Shown piece by piece: positions 38,101-47,955 of a DNA stretch of 64,000 bases. The stretch spans positions 12,377,327 through 12,441,326 of the forward strand of contig CM065313.1 in the NCBI GenBank assembly GCA_033032175.1, in the 5' to 3' direction. The stretch is from Saturnia japonica. Lineage: Eukaryota > Arthropoda > Insecta > Lepidoptera > Saturniidae. The translations under genes were made by a program, and so were the position numbers. The notes below the pieces were generated by a model. The model was given only the letters and a program-made list of their open reading frames with translations, did not search any database and was not told where the DNA came from. Each line of letters opens with the position of its first letter. Positions within the stretch are counted from its first letter, which is position 1.

Positions 38101-41100
38101 TTTAAAGCAATGATGGCTCAATAGTACGGACGGTATAGTAATGTACGGACGTCGTATCGATCTACGTGAATTAGAATCCCTGCAATGAGATTGAGCTTTC
38201 GGTGAAGGAAAACATCGTGATGAAACTATAGCTTGGAGTTAGTTACCACCATCAAGTGGAAAATCAGTCGCCAAGCACCTATAGGCGAGTATCGGTAGCT
38301 GTATTTGAAAACAATACTATGAGACGAATGTGGGGCGCCACGTTTAGAGCCGCGACCAGAGCAGCTGTAAGATATAACGTGTTCGAGCGTCATGCACATA
38401 AATTGCGTTGATTTTTCCGCGCGATATTAAAATGTAAAATATGAATACGGAGACTTAAAATAATGTCTTGACCTGCAATCTCGTGTAGGTAGAATTAATA
38501 CTATAAGAATAAATATTTAACACTTAAGGACTGGCTAATGTGTCTAACAGACCCATCCTTCGTATTTTATTTAATAATTTTTAAATTTTGACGTTTGCGA
38601 TATTGCTGTTCTTAGTACCTTTGAACGATAGTGTAGCACATAGAGTACAGTAATACATAGGGTGTAGCACGGCACTTTGTCGTCAGTTAGAGCACTGCGT
38701 ATATATGAGTGTTAAGGACGTAAAAGGTGTGTATGAGTCCGCTGGACCCGGTAGTGACTAAATAGGTAAGTGATTTGTCCAAAATATTATTACTATTTAT
38801 TTACCTTTTTTAAATTTATTTCATAGAAAATAGCTACTAATAGGCTTTTGTGACCTAATGAAATAGAGGAATATATCTCAATGAAGAAATAGAAAATGAA
38901 GACTGTTCTGACACTGAAGACTACATAGAAATAAGTGAGCATGAATCGGATTCCGAATAAGAAGACGATGACGGTAAAGTAAATATACAATCTGAGCGTG
39001 AAATAACCTCACAGCCAAGGTCAGGCATCCGTCGACCATCACATGATCTTCGTTTTGTGTATTTAGATGGTGTTCCATTAACGATTTTACGAAAAGGTTA
39101 TTACATCGGTAAAGATGAAACTAGCGTATGGAGTATTGAAGAAACCGCAAGAAGCGTAAGAATTCTGAGCCATAATATTTTACGTGATGTTCCAGGACTC
39201 GTGAAGTGATTGATGTCCATACAAGACAATGGAGTGATTGATGTCCAAACAAGAAAATGAAGTGATGAATGTCGATAGAAGATTGGAGATTGATGGAGAT
39301 CAAAGACACTGAAGATTGATGGAGATTGGAGTGATGAAGAATGAAGGAGATTGGAGTGGTGCAGACTGATGAAAATTGGAGTAATTCATAATGATGAAGA
39401 TTGGAGTGATGCAGATTGATGGAGATTGGATTGGTACAGACTGATGGAGACTGGATTGATGGAGAAGTTTATGTTTTAAATATTTTAGTTTGATGGAAGA
39501 CTGAAGTGCAAGAAGGCCGAATCGATATGCAAGACATTGAAGACATTGATGTCTATACAAGAGAGAAAAAAACGACATTTAATAGATCGCTATTGACAAA
39601 AATTTAATGTTTTTAAATGTTAGTTTGAGGGCAAACTAACGCGCAGGCTTCATACAAAAGTTATTAAACATAAAACGACTTCAGTTATCAATCGGTGAAT
39701 CCGGTTTGAATTATATTGTAGCGGAAGTAGTTTCAGCACGCCATCTATGCCTAGTTTTGCTAAACACAAATTGTGTTATAAAAGGATTAGTTGAATCATC
39801 TTATGAGCCTTATCGTACAAGGAATAAAAGTGTGATACTAAAAGCCTGTGGTTTTATGTTTCTTACAATTCTCTAAACTTTTGTGGGTATTGACCAAACT
39901 AATGCCGGTTTTTGTTTAAATCATGAACTCCGCCCATTTTAATTTGTAATATTATGTCCTGCGCAAAAAACTACTTCATTCTAAATACGAAATTTAAAAT
40001 TGAGAAAAGCTAATTGTAGCTTCTAGCCCGCGCAAATAATAGGAGGTATCCAGGTGTTACGCGATCCACCGTCGTCTCAACGTGGCATACTATAGCGGCA
40101 AACGCAGAGTCTTTCCGCATCCCGTTCCTGCAGGTCACCGCCGCGCCGCTCACCGCAGTCGCTCTAGGGTAGCCTTCGCCTTAGCGTGTCACTATCTTGG
40201 ACCACAATTTAATATCAGGTGAAATTGTGGTCATAGCATTAAACCTATAAACGATAAAAACACATCCACCGTAATAAACCGCTTAGGTAAGTTATGTTTC
40301 GAGATCAGCAGCTGTAATCCAATAATCAAACAGGATGGTAAGTATTTGTACCCGACTGGGGTCGCGACCAACATACACATAGTAATAAGCCCATCATGGT
40401 AACTCTTTTTGTTTGATGCGTTTCGGAATAGCCACCAACTGCCGATAGGCTTGTACAGATAACTGCGACGACCGGTGATAAATTGTCGATCTCTCGGTGG
40501 CCGCCGTTTTTTTTGGATTGTACCATCAGGCACAGTGCAGACACTATATGAAAAACGTACCTAATACAAAAAAAAAGATTAAATAAGTGATAATGATACC
40601 TCGCCGCCTGATGAACCACCAGTAGTCCTTTTCTGGTCATAAGGATTCATAGTGACACCAACAACGTTATTATAAGTCTCCCAGTTCATACACAGTTGTG
40701 GTGTGTTCGTAACAGCTATAGGAATCGCGCCAGCTGATCTCGCCTGTGTTATTATGGCGGCATCCTTCTTCGCAGGGTTTCTGTAAGGATACACTGTTCC
40801 GCAATCGTTGCTCATACCTAGAATGTTAAATAAATGCATTCAATATTGAAATAATTATGTTCACGGCTTGTTAATGCATTAATTTATGATTTATGTAAGC
40901 AACTACTATGCACTATGAACTATTCAGTTCTTATGACCACGAGATCCTTATTATATAGCCTATTAAGCTGTAAGAAACGGCAGATGTGTATAAATTATCA
41001 GTAACAACAGTCTGTCATTAATTTATTTATTTCGGTAAGTACACCTACACGTTTGTTTTATCAATAATGTACTGGCAGTTTCAATAAAACATAATTATCA

Positions 41101-44100
41101 TTCATTTATCTACACTGACTAATATAATAATATTGTTAATTAGTTTAAAACAGAAATTGGTTAGTTTAATAGGAGAATAGCAGAACCGTGAACCTCGGTG
41201 AACTGCCTCATTAGCCTAGTGGTCCCAATCGCGAATGTTATGTTTGAGGTCCTGAGTTCGATTCCCAGGTCGAACAAAGTTTTATTGGATTTTTCCTATG
41301 AAATTCTCAGTAGTAGCTCGGAGTTTGGCTTTGTGCCCGATTAATGGCAATAGGCTCGCCCCTTTTATATGGGATCTAAAAACATACTCGGCGAACTGTG
41401 GGTGTACATTAGTACACCTCTGCCTAACCCTTCGGGGAATACAGGCGTGATGGTGTATGTGTGAATCTCGGAATAACAATGCAAATCATCTTAAGTTAGT
41501 AATAAGCAAAGAACATTGTTGTTAGTCTATCTTATATTACAAACATGATAGATTTATATGATCAGCGAATTCCTAGAAAAGGGATTTAGGTAAATGAAAA
41601 ATTTTGAAACTTATAATACCGGTCTATGACTCTACGCCATTATAAAAAAGTGGTTCAAGGAATTATAGAACGGTGTATATTGTTCAATATCCGGTGGCTG
41701 TACGCACTGAAACGTGAAATTGTTACGTATGTTGTGGTCACGCTACACTCGCTTAATAAAATTTATACGAATGCAAATTGGTTCGTATGCTCATATGTAA
41801 CGTTGACCACATGCAGCTACACCTGCTTGTCTTGGCGTATAGTGCTGGAAAAAGGATTGAGGAAATATACGTCATTTAAACATTGAAAGGGATAAATGGC
41901 GAATGAAAGTGATGAATGTTTATTTTCAAAAATTCATCGTAAATTGTCCTAGTAGAAGTTGCAAAGAAATATCAAACCAACTATGTACTACTAAATTCAG
42001 CCATTAAATTGTTTTCCAATACTATAAACTACTCCCAGCAATAATGCAACAGTTTACATTTTATTTATGAGCTTGAGAAAAAAGTGATTATATTTATTAT
42101 TGAAATACTCGCTTTTTATTTAACGTATTTTAATGTTTTCTGTAATATTTGTGAAAATTTACAAAATCGTTTCTAAATCTACCTTTGGTAGATTATTAAA
42201 TTACTAGCTGTGCCCGCGGCAACACTCACGTGGGCTACGAATAATTATTTATGAAGACATCGTGGTAATTTTTCTTTTTGATAAGGACCAAGTATCTAAA
42301 GAGTAAAAGGAAAAGTATACATCAAAATCTATTGGAGTAGTTTTTGCATGATGCGCGCACAACGGCAAACCTCAATTATTTTATTTATATGGATTAATGC
42401 TCAACATGAACGAAAACAAGCAATTCTTCAGAGTTTTATTCAGTATTCATTACTTTTTCTGCTAATGTGGCGATCATTACTAGAACATCTGAAAAGTTAT
42501 CACAGGATTTTTAGTACCCGTTGAACAGTTCTTGAACCAATGAAATTGATAATTATACCGAACTTCCAATTCTTCGTCTTCTAAGGATTCAAATTCTATT
42601 TATATTACTCTAGTAGCTGTGCCCGTGGCTTCGCTCACGTGGACTACAAAATGCCCGCGCGAATCTTGCTCCCCAGCTCCCGGCTATTTTAAAGACAAAA
42701 ATGCTTATTGTGAGTGTTCCTTAGAAGATAGATGTATACTTTCCCGGACTTTTTTGTAGGTTTTTTTAATGCCTATGTTTATGTAGTACATTAAATTGCT
42801 ATATCTCTTATGGTTTACCAGCATAAGCCATTTATGCACCTGAATTGATTCACGATGACTAATTTTTTTATTTGTGCGGAAACCTAATTCTTTTTCTAAA
42901 ATTAAAGTGGCCTAAGTTACTTTAGAATTATAAAAAAAATGCTTACCTTCTACAGCAATACTTTCTTTGATAGTAATGGGTACACCCAATAACGGAAACG
43001 AATTCTCGAGTTCCTCTGGGCTATGATTACTAGATGCTATCATTTTATCTATGCCCCTTGCTTCTTTCAAAGCCATATCGTATCGCGGTTCTACAATAGC
43101 ATTAACATATGGATTCACTTCTTTGCATCTGTCTATATACGCAGCTATCACTTCTTCAGATGTGATCTGAAAATATTGTGTTGTTTAATTGTAAGCAAAA
43201 AGTTTTAATGGGTTTATTAATAATTATAAAGACGTCAACTTTGATTTCGAAAGAAATATGTTTGTGTTTTTAAAAAAATGCAATTTTATGAGATCATAAT
43301 TAATTTGGGGTTTGATAACACTTAATTATGATGTGTTACTTAGTTTTTAAATTATATACATAATATAGTGGTTTGTTAGGTGGTTTTTAAAGGAATAACG
43401 AAGCTACGATAAAATTGCTTAAGACCTGTAAATTCTTATTTGACAGGCAGACACTACTACTTACTAAAATATTTTTTTAGAAGACTATGAAACTATACCG
43501 TTTGTTTCAATATGGGTGAAGAGTTGACATTAATTATTTGGGTACATTAAATTTTACGAAGTAGGTACTACGTAGTCGATTAGTAGATGATGTTGTAACG
43601 ATAGTCAGTCTATATGAATGTATGTTGAACCATTATAAAGCTTTCTCACATAAAAAAATAAGTTACTATATTATTATAATATATTGTAGTTACTATGATA
43701 AGGTTAGGTATTTAAATATGTATCAGTCACAGCATCAGTACTTGATACTTTACGTAAGATGTATATCCAAGTGATAAATGTAGTCTATAATACTTAAAGA
43801 CATGGGTGCTGCCAGGAGAAATCTCAGGGTAGTGCATCAGTATATGCATGCACACTATACTTCCAAGTAATAAAATATAATTTATATACATGTACAAATT
43901 TTGACAGCAAGCTAGACGCCTTGAGGTGTTTATTCAAACAGTAACTTAATATAAAAATGTCTTAATGTTTTCTTTTCCGACAGGGAGGTCCTCACACCCT
44001 GCTGCTAGCGCCCATGCTTAAAGATAACTAATTACTATATTTATTTACGATACTAGAACATTTAAATATACTTATTTTGAACTTAGTACAATTGGCGTTA

Positions 44101-44457
44101 CGATCAAGTCTACCATTTATGCTTAAACATCTACAAAATTGAGCAACTAATTAAATTACCAATCAAATCATCGTCATTACTAATTGTGATTGATAATTGT
44201 TTAATTGATTTTGCAATACCAACCTGTTCCTTTAACAGTTTCTTTTAAATTGAGGTAATGTAACATAGTTATACCTGTCTATTCCTTATCATTTTAGCCA
44301 AAGTAGTAGCAGATTTAAATAGAATGGGATTGGCAGGCGGTGGACATCTTCTTTTTCGCTTGATATTTATTAAATAGGTTAATGGTACCACAACGATGGC
44401 CAGCAGTGACACCAAAAATCTTAGAAATCTTCTCATGAACCCGTTCATGATGGCTGT
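34845..44457 (-). CDS. FAAH2: Fatty-acid amide hydrolase 2-like amidase, eight coding exons
   Basis: A serine hydrolase of the amidase-signature family; FAAH-type enzymes cleave fatty acid amides, usually at an internal membrane. Exons join as 44448-44275, 43166-42947, 40817-40600, 37875-37746, 37376-37237, 37158-37018, 36483-36214 and 35144-34845, giving 1593 nt and 530 aa, about the size of human FAAH2. All junctions are GT-AG and phases agree. Residues 11-27 form a membrane helix. The catalytic Lys125 is in PITIKES, the cis-Ser S200 in GGSSGGE, and the nucleophile S224 in GSDIAGSLRLP, with spacing of 24 as in FAAH. The C-terminal third has the expected GLPVTACPIG and GLPVGIQIAA segments. 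The triad is intact and no stop interrupts the gene, so it should be active. The true substrate cannot be told from sequence. Confidence 0.94.
35500..35948 (+). repeat. Interspersed repeat with an internal 163-bp tandem duplication
   Basis: AGATTTCTCTTTACTT, CAGCCCGACTGGT and TCCTGCGGTGAGTA occur twice, at 35535 and 35698 onward, about 163 bp apart. A single 3' part follows: GGCTACGGTAGCCGCTTACC, GGCTTGTTTGTCACC and an A tail at 35941-35947. It is a common lepidopteran LINE-tail or SINE type (from memory) lying in the intron between FAAH2 exons 7 and 8. Confidence 0.7.
36214..36483 (-). CDS. FAAH2: FAAH2-like exon 7 (helical insert)
   Basis: 90 codons, LKIKNIEHMWEISIRILINI through LSKFEEIKAEFE. 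It forms the lower-conservation helical region of FAAH2-type enzymes, likely lining the substrate channel or membrane face (inference). Acceptor TTTTTTAG, donor GTAAGT; phase 0 at both ends. Confidence 0.9.
37018..37158 (-). CDS. FAAH2: FAAH2-like exon 6
   Basis: 47 codons, VDLSKLKYYYMEGDGSNVSD to YNIEVKP. The 'KxxYY' strand followed by a helix with AMEKA is the usual amidase layout here. Acceptor TATCCAG, donor GTAGGT. The open frame runs 17 codons past the donor to a stop, but only the join to exon 7 preserves the family pattern. Confidence 0.92.
37237..37376 (-). CDS. FAAH2: FAAH2-like exon 5
   Basis: Completes a Gly codon, then 46 codons: HVPDCLDPDFEEYFALGPIA then RYSEDLTLLLKVL. The GPIARYSEDL block is conserved in the family. 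Acceptor TTTTTAG, donor GTAAGT, phase 0 end. Confidence 0.93.
37746..37875 (-). CDS. FAAH2: FAAH2-like exon 4 (nucleophile serine)
   Basis: Residues 205-247 plus one base. It reads CALISSAASIIGIGSDIAGS then LRLPPMFTGIFGHKPTPRLL. The last Ser of GSDIAGS is the nucleophile S224. Acceptor TTTCAG, donor GTAATT. Confidence 0.94.
38200..38320. repeat. Short interspersed repeat fragment
   Basis: GGTGAAGGAAAACATCG followed by AAAATCAGTCGCCAAGCACC. The first phrase recurs at 36641-36660 and the second at 13110-13135. It lies in the intron between FAAH2 exons 3 and 4. Confidence 0.5.
38870..39205 (+). pseudogene. piggyBac-like transposase N-terminus
   Basis: One frame with a single stop reads an acidic start (IENEDCSDTEDYIEISEHES) then GYYIGKDETSVWS, VRILSHNILRDVPGL. 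The 'GKD.T.W...R...HNI....PG' pattern marks piggyBac family transposases. It breaks off at about 39205, so the DDD catalytic core is absent. TTAA at 38517-38520 upstream is a possible insertion target, unproven. It lies inside the intron between FAAH2 exons 3 and 4. Confidence 0.65.
39205..39580 (+). repeat. Degenerate minisatellite of GA-rich words
   Basis: Variants of GATGGAGATTGGAGTGATG and of GAAGTGATTGATGTC are repeated over 375 bp with unit lengths of roughly 12-40 bp. It directly follows the piggyBac-like fragment. The strong purine bias produces long false frames on the minus strand. Confidence 0.7.
40075..40260 (+). repeat. SINE-like 3' end
   Basis: GC-rich block (GCCGCGCCGCTCACCGCAGT) followed by CAGGTGAAATTGTGGTCA and CTATAAACGATAAAAACA. 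The tail matches 13230-13275. Confidence 0.6.
40310..40580 (-). repeat. Interspersed repeat related to the 47.6-kb array unit
   Basis: GGTCGCGACCAACATACACA followed by TAGTAATAAGCCCAT parallels GGATCGCGACCACCATA in the tandem array. GC-rich to 40510 and lying just outside FAAH2 exon 3. No coding content is credible. Confidence 0.45.
40600..40817 (-). CDS. FAAH2: FAAH2-like exon 3 (glycine-serine loop, cis-Ser)
   Basis: Completes Gly132 and encodes residues 133-204. It contains AGAIPIAVTNTPQLC, NPYDQKRTTGGSSGGE and the cis-Ser S200. Acceptor TTCTAG, donor GTATCA. The exon ends immediately after GGE, so the two catalytic serines lie in different exons. Confidence 0.94.
41203..41478 (+). mobile_element. 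tRNA-derived SINE, plus copy
   Basis: Pol III A box TAGCCTAGTGG (41212-41222) and B box GAGTTCGATTCC (41254-41265) are nearly ideal. The body shares GAAATTCTCAGTAGTAGCTC and CCTAACCCTTCGGGGAATAC with the minus copy at 18845-19155. No tRNA acceptor stem is formed, so it is not a tRNA gene. Confidence 0.88.
42204..42400 (-). mobile_element. Helitron 3' fragment
   Basis: Begins CTAGCTGTGCCCGCGGC on the plus strand. It shares TTTATGAAGACATCG and GGACCAAGTATCTAAA with the fragment at 23684. Lies in the intron between FAAH2 exons 2 and 3. Confidence 0.65.
42613..42925 (-). mobile_element. Helitron copy truncated beside FAAH2 exon 2
   Basis: Reverse copy of the 15146 family: TAGCTGTGCCCGTGGCTTCG, then CCCGGCTATTTTAAAGACA, TTAGAAGATAGATGTATACT and TAATTCTTTTTCTAAAAT. 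It stops at about 42925, some 20 bp before the exon 2 donor, lacking its 5' end. Confidence 0.8.
42947..43166 (-). CDS. FAAH2: FAAH2-like exon 2 (catalytic lysine)
   Basis: Residues 59-131 plus the first base of Gly132. Starts ITSEEVIAAYIDRCKEVNPY and ends LLGVPITIKESIAVEG, containing catalytic Lys125. Acceptor TTTCAG, donor GTAAGC. A Helitron remnant ends about 20 bp beyond its donor site. Confidence 0.94.
43200..44270. other. FAAH2 intron 1, nothing recognised
   Basis: AT-rich DNA with no exon-like frame and no known repeat between the first and second coding exons. Confidence 0.5.
44275..44457 (-). CDS. FAAH2: FAAH2-like exon 1 (first coding, membrane helix)
   Basis: ATG at 44446-44448 opens MNGFMRRFLRFLVSLLAIVV, a short basic end followed by a membrane helix, then a basic stretch KRKRRCPPP and ATTLAKMIRNRQ, as in FAAH2 N-termini. 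58 codons, phase 0, donor GTATAA. A good acceptor (TTTTCAG) ends at 44458, nine bases before the ATG, so a further upstream exon is likely; those nine bases are open in the ATG frame. Confidence 0.88.
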
Positions 44458-44928
44458 CTGAAAATAAAAATAGTTTCATTAATACTTATGTGATTAAAAT
44501 TTATTTTAATTATAGTATTTTAATTAACCCTTATTGCTTCAATTACATATCAATACGGTTGGATAAATGTAGTGTTTGGACTAGGGCTGCCACCGTTCAT
44601 TTGAGAATCTAAAGTATATTTGTTGTTAAAGGTAGGATTTTTTTACATTATATTGAAATGACTTTTGTTATAATAATATATGAGTGGAGACATGAAAGTA
44701 AGTTTTTAAGTCTTTTTTTTTTTTTTAATCTCAAATTTATTTAGCGACTTTTGTCACTAAGGACATGCCAGCTGTTTTTGGTTTATTACACATAAAAATG
44801 GGTACCTATTAAAACCGTTTTAATTTTCAAAATACCTGTTTATTTAATTATATTTTTATAGGCACTTATTAATAGTGAAAAGTCGATACATTATATCGTA
44901 GGTTTACGCAAAATTAGTGGTATCTGGT

Positions 44929-45020
44929 CAATTCATCGAAAACAATTCACCGAAAGGACAATTCACCGAAAAGAAAGTTCACCTAAGCACAATTCACCGA
45001 AAAGACAATTCGCCGAAAAT
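44929..45020 (+). repeat. Minisatellite, unit about 17 bp
   Basis: Five to six imperfect repeats of GACAATTCACCGAAAAG. The units drift (ATCGAAAA, ACCTAAGC, GCCGAAAA). Confidence 0.8.
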
Positions 45021-45204
45021 TTATAATAATATTACAACATATTTAAGGAATTTTTATTTTTTTATTTAATATTTAGATTTTATTAAATGAAGTAAGTAAT
45101 GTGAATTTAGTTGTGACTGACTAGAGCATTTAAATTTTTTGAGTTTTACGAATATTTTTTCCCTTGTGGCGATAAAATTGGTTAGGTTAGGTTATGGAGG
45201 TGGT

Positions 45205-45553
45205 CTCGCAGAAGGAGGCCGCGGAGAGGGTTCGCGAGGGGGATCCCCTGAGCGGCCCTCTCCGCCAAAGACGAATGGGTGGTCGGAGGAGGCGTTATAT
45301 ACGCCAACTCCCGCCACCCTAGCCGAATTAGAGGAGACGGGTCGGAGTGCCCGTCTTCCCATTGCACAGGTTCGGCGGACGGAGGAGACAGCTAGGGTGT
45401 ACTGGGGTGTCTCCTATTTAGGCCGGGGCCGAAATTGCCGGGCCGGCCGCGGATGGTACACCGTGGAGTTTTAGTGAGTAGGAGTCTCACATAACCACTC
45501 GTCCCCCCGGGCGGGTGTGTACCCATGACGGGTTTCTCCACGTTAAAAAAAAA
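45205..45553 (+). mobile_element. R1-clade LINE 3' end inserted in another LINE
   Basis: GC-rich 3' region ending in a poly-A run at 45545-45554. It carries GGATGGTACACCGTGGAGTT and CACTCGTCCCCCCGGGCGGG, phrases of the R1-like 3' UTR type common in Lepidoptera (from memory). It is bounded by exact copies of AGGTTATGGAGGTGGT at 45189-45204 and 45554-45569, a target-site duplication of 15-16 bp. Strongly 5' truncated. Confidence 0.75.
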
Positions 45554-45554
45554 A

Positions 45555-46030
45555 GGTTATGGAGGTGGTGATTTAGTGGTCAGGCGCATAAAGATGCTTG
45601 GTCTCAAAGTGGCGGCAAACAAGACTGAGGAGCTTCTCTGTTACGGGCCTCGGCGTGGACCGCCTCCTGGGGCCAGTATAATAGTAAAGGGACATAGGGT
45701 TAAGGTGGGAGCCCAAATGAGGTATCTCCCTAGAGGTGAGGTGAGGGTTTGAACTCAACTTCCGGGGGTTGCGTCGGAACTCGGCGCTTGGTAGGCATCT
45801 CCCGAATTTGAGTGTGCCAGGCGCAAGTTGCCGGCGGCGCCTTTATGCAGAGGTCGTGCGGAGTATGGCCGTCTGCGGAGCACCGATATGAATGGACGCC
45901 CTTTGCACCCATAACAAACACGAACTGCGTTTTGCGCAACGCACCGTGAAGCTCAGGGCGATCCGCGGATACCAATTGGTATCCGTGGGGGCAGCCTTTG
46001 TACTCGCAGCGGCGTGCCGTGAGAGCAAAT
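45555..46030 (+). mobile_element. R1-clade LINE reverse transcriptase fragment (host of the insert)
   Basis: Reads VVRRIKMLGLKVAANKTEEL, YGPRRGPPPGAS and VKVGAQMRYL, then after frame breaks AEVVRSMAVCGAP and KLRAIRGYQLVSVGAAFVLA. This is the R1-type order downstream of the catalytic box. Its first bases lie at 45189-45204 on the other side of the insert. Confidence 0.8.
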
Positions 46031-46068
46031 AAACAAAGTTAAAATCATTTACAATATATTAATCTATA

Positions 46069-46330
46069 TCTATACATATAATAAAAACGTAACGTATCGA
46101 TGTCTGTACATAGAAAATATATGAGAAAAACTATTATTGGGGGCCTTTATCAACGCAGCAGAACCCAAAACAATGATTGTTAGAATTTTTGTCTGTTTGT
46201 CGGTTTGTTTGTTTGTCTGTTTGCCAACGTTTGTGCGCGCTAATATCAGAAACGGCTTAACAGATTTGGGAACGGTTTTCACTAATATATTGTGGTTCAC
46301 TTAACATTTAGTGTTTGATTTACTTCAATA
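46069..46330 (+). mobile_element. Helitron-like 5' fragment
   Basis: TCTATACATATAATAAAA opens it, followed by GTCTGTTTGTCGG and ATATCAGAAACGGCTTAACA, the usual phrase order of such elements. No 3' end is present. Confidence 0.5.
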
Positions 46331-46982
46331 AGTTCATAAATAAAAAAGTTATATCAATTTAAAAAATCACGTCGAACATTTGTTCGATAAAAATGCTATA
46401 AAATAGCTCTTCAGTTAAATTTACTGAAATTTTAGTTATCTGTATATTATGGTTTGTAAAACAATGATGATTTAATCCTTTCATAAAGATAAAAATGGAA
46501 AGTTTCAAAAAATTTAAAATTCCAATATAAGTTGACCTCGGATCTATGTGATAAATCATTTTAAAAGGGGGTCAGCATAGGCTGGAAATTTATCAGTTGA
46601 ATAGAGCTGCGCCGCTGCTAGATATGGCAATTCATTTCGAAAAAGATAGATTCGAATCGAACTCTTATGAATCGATTCGTAAAAAAATCGATGTCTAAAA
46701 GATTGATCTATCAAAAATCGACCTTTTTTCGATTCACTTTCGCATTTGTATTAACAATATAAAAATCCCTAAAATAGAAAATTAAAAGGACACCACAGCA
46801 ATCGATCTTTTGTAATTTTTACCTTACTAAAGTATCAGTTACTAACTTATTATAGAGAAACATAGAAAGGTATAGAGAGAGAGAATTAATTTCAAAAATT
46901 TATTATTATAAACTGTTGTCGTTATTTTGCTGTTGGGTAATAGAAAATATAGATATAGAAAATGACTGCATAATGAATTGAA

Positions 46983-47520
46983 TAATCCATACCTACTAAT
47001 ATTATAAATACGAAAGTAATTCTGTCTGTCCCGTCTGTTGCATTTTCACGCCTAGACCGCTGAACCAATTTTGAAGAATTTTGATTGAGAAAGGACATAG
47101 GCTACTTTTGGAAATAAAATTGGAAGGGGTGAAATAGAGGGTGATATTTCGTATGCCAATAAAATGGAAGAACCCAATTTTGATTAATTTTTGTATAGAG
47201 ATATGTTGAACTTTGGAAAAAGACTTTGGCTACCTTATTAGGTGGTGAAAATAAAACTTTAATGGGTGAAATAGGGGATGAAGGTTTGTACGTAGAACCC
47301 ATCAAACCAATTTTGATGAATAGAGATATATTGGACCTTGGAGACGGACATAGGGTACCTTATGGCGCAAAGATAAAACATGAAGGGGTCAAATAGGAGA
47401 TGAAATTTTGTATGAAGAACCCACTATTTTTCAATTTAGGGATATGAAAATTCATATTTATATTTTTAGAAAAAAATAAAAGGGCTTCGCGTTTTTGAAA
47501 AATTAATCTGCAAGGTGGTA
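46983..47520 (+). mobile_element. Helitron-like 5' region of another family
   Basis: CATACCTACTAATATTATAA with GCATTTTCACGCCTAGACCG and CTGAACCAATTTTGA, a widespread lepidopteran Helitron opening (from memory). Several approximate repeats of AAGGGGTGAAATAGGGGATG follow. No coding content. Confidence 0.55.
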
Positions 47521-47529
47521 CAATAAGGG

Positions 47530-47955
47530 ATGATTTACAATACCATACACATAGAATAATAAATCCATCTATGATTTTCTATTGCTTTGTCGTGTTTAGA
47601 GATCAGTCAGTGTTTATGCAATAATATAGAGGGGTAGTAGGGATCGCGACCACCATATCTACATATAATAATAAACCCATGTATAATTTTCTTTTGGTAT
47701 GTCGTGTTCCGAGATTATTCATTTAAATACAGTATTATAACGGGGTGTTAGGGATCGCGGCCACAATACACATAGTGTTAAACACATGTATGATTTTCTT
47801 TTGGTATGTCGTGTTCCAAGATGATTCATTTTATATACAGGAATATAACGGGGTGATAGGGATCGCGAGCACGATACACATAGTGTTAAACACATGTATG
47901 ATTTCCTTTTGGTATGTCGTGTTCCGAGATCAGTCGGTGTATTTCTATACTATTT
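47530..47955 (+). repeat. Tandem array, unit 107-112 bp, about four units
   Basis: The word GGATCGCG begins units at 47641, 47753 and 47860, and a first diverged unit starts near 47535. Each unit contains CACATAG..TTAAACACATGTATGATTT in outline and TTTTGGTATGTCGTGTTCCG. Open frames across it are by-products of the repeat. Confidence 0.85.

Noticed and set aside
39121..39578. Two Ser/His/Gln-rich minus-strand frames
   Set aside because: They are the complement of the GA-rich minisatellite; low complexity keeps the frames open.
41203..41275. Possible tRNA gene
   Set aside because: A and B boxes are present but no acceptor stem pairs, and the sequence continues into a repeated SINE body.
44929..45020. 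Short repeats considered as a CRISPR array
   Set aside because: Units are contiguous without unique spacers and the genome is an insect's; it is a minisatellite.
45181..45196. TTAGG telomere-like repeats beside R1-type sequence
   Set aside because: Fewer than three units, and part of the target duplication belongs to the host LINE. Too short to claim a telomeric insertion site.
45139..45474. 111-residue arginine and glycine-rich frame
   Set aside because: Lies in the GC-rich 3' region of an R1-type LINE; a composition effect.
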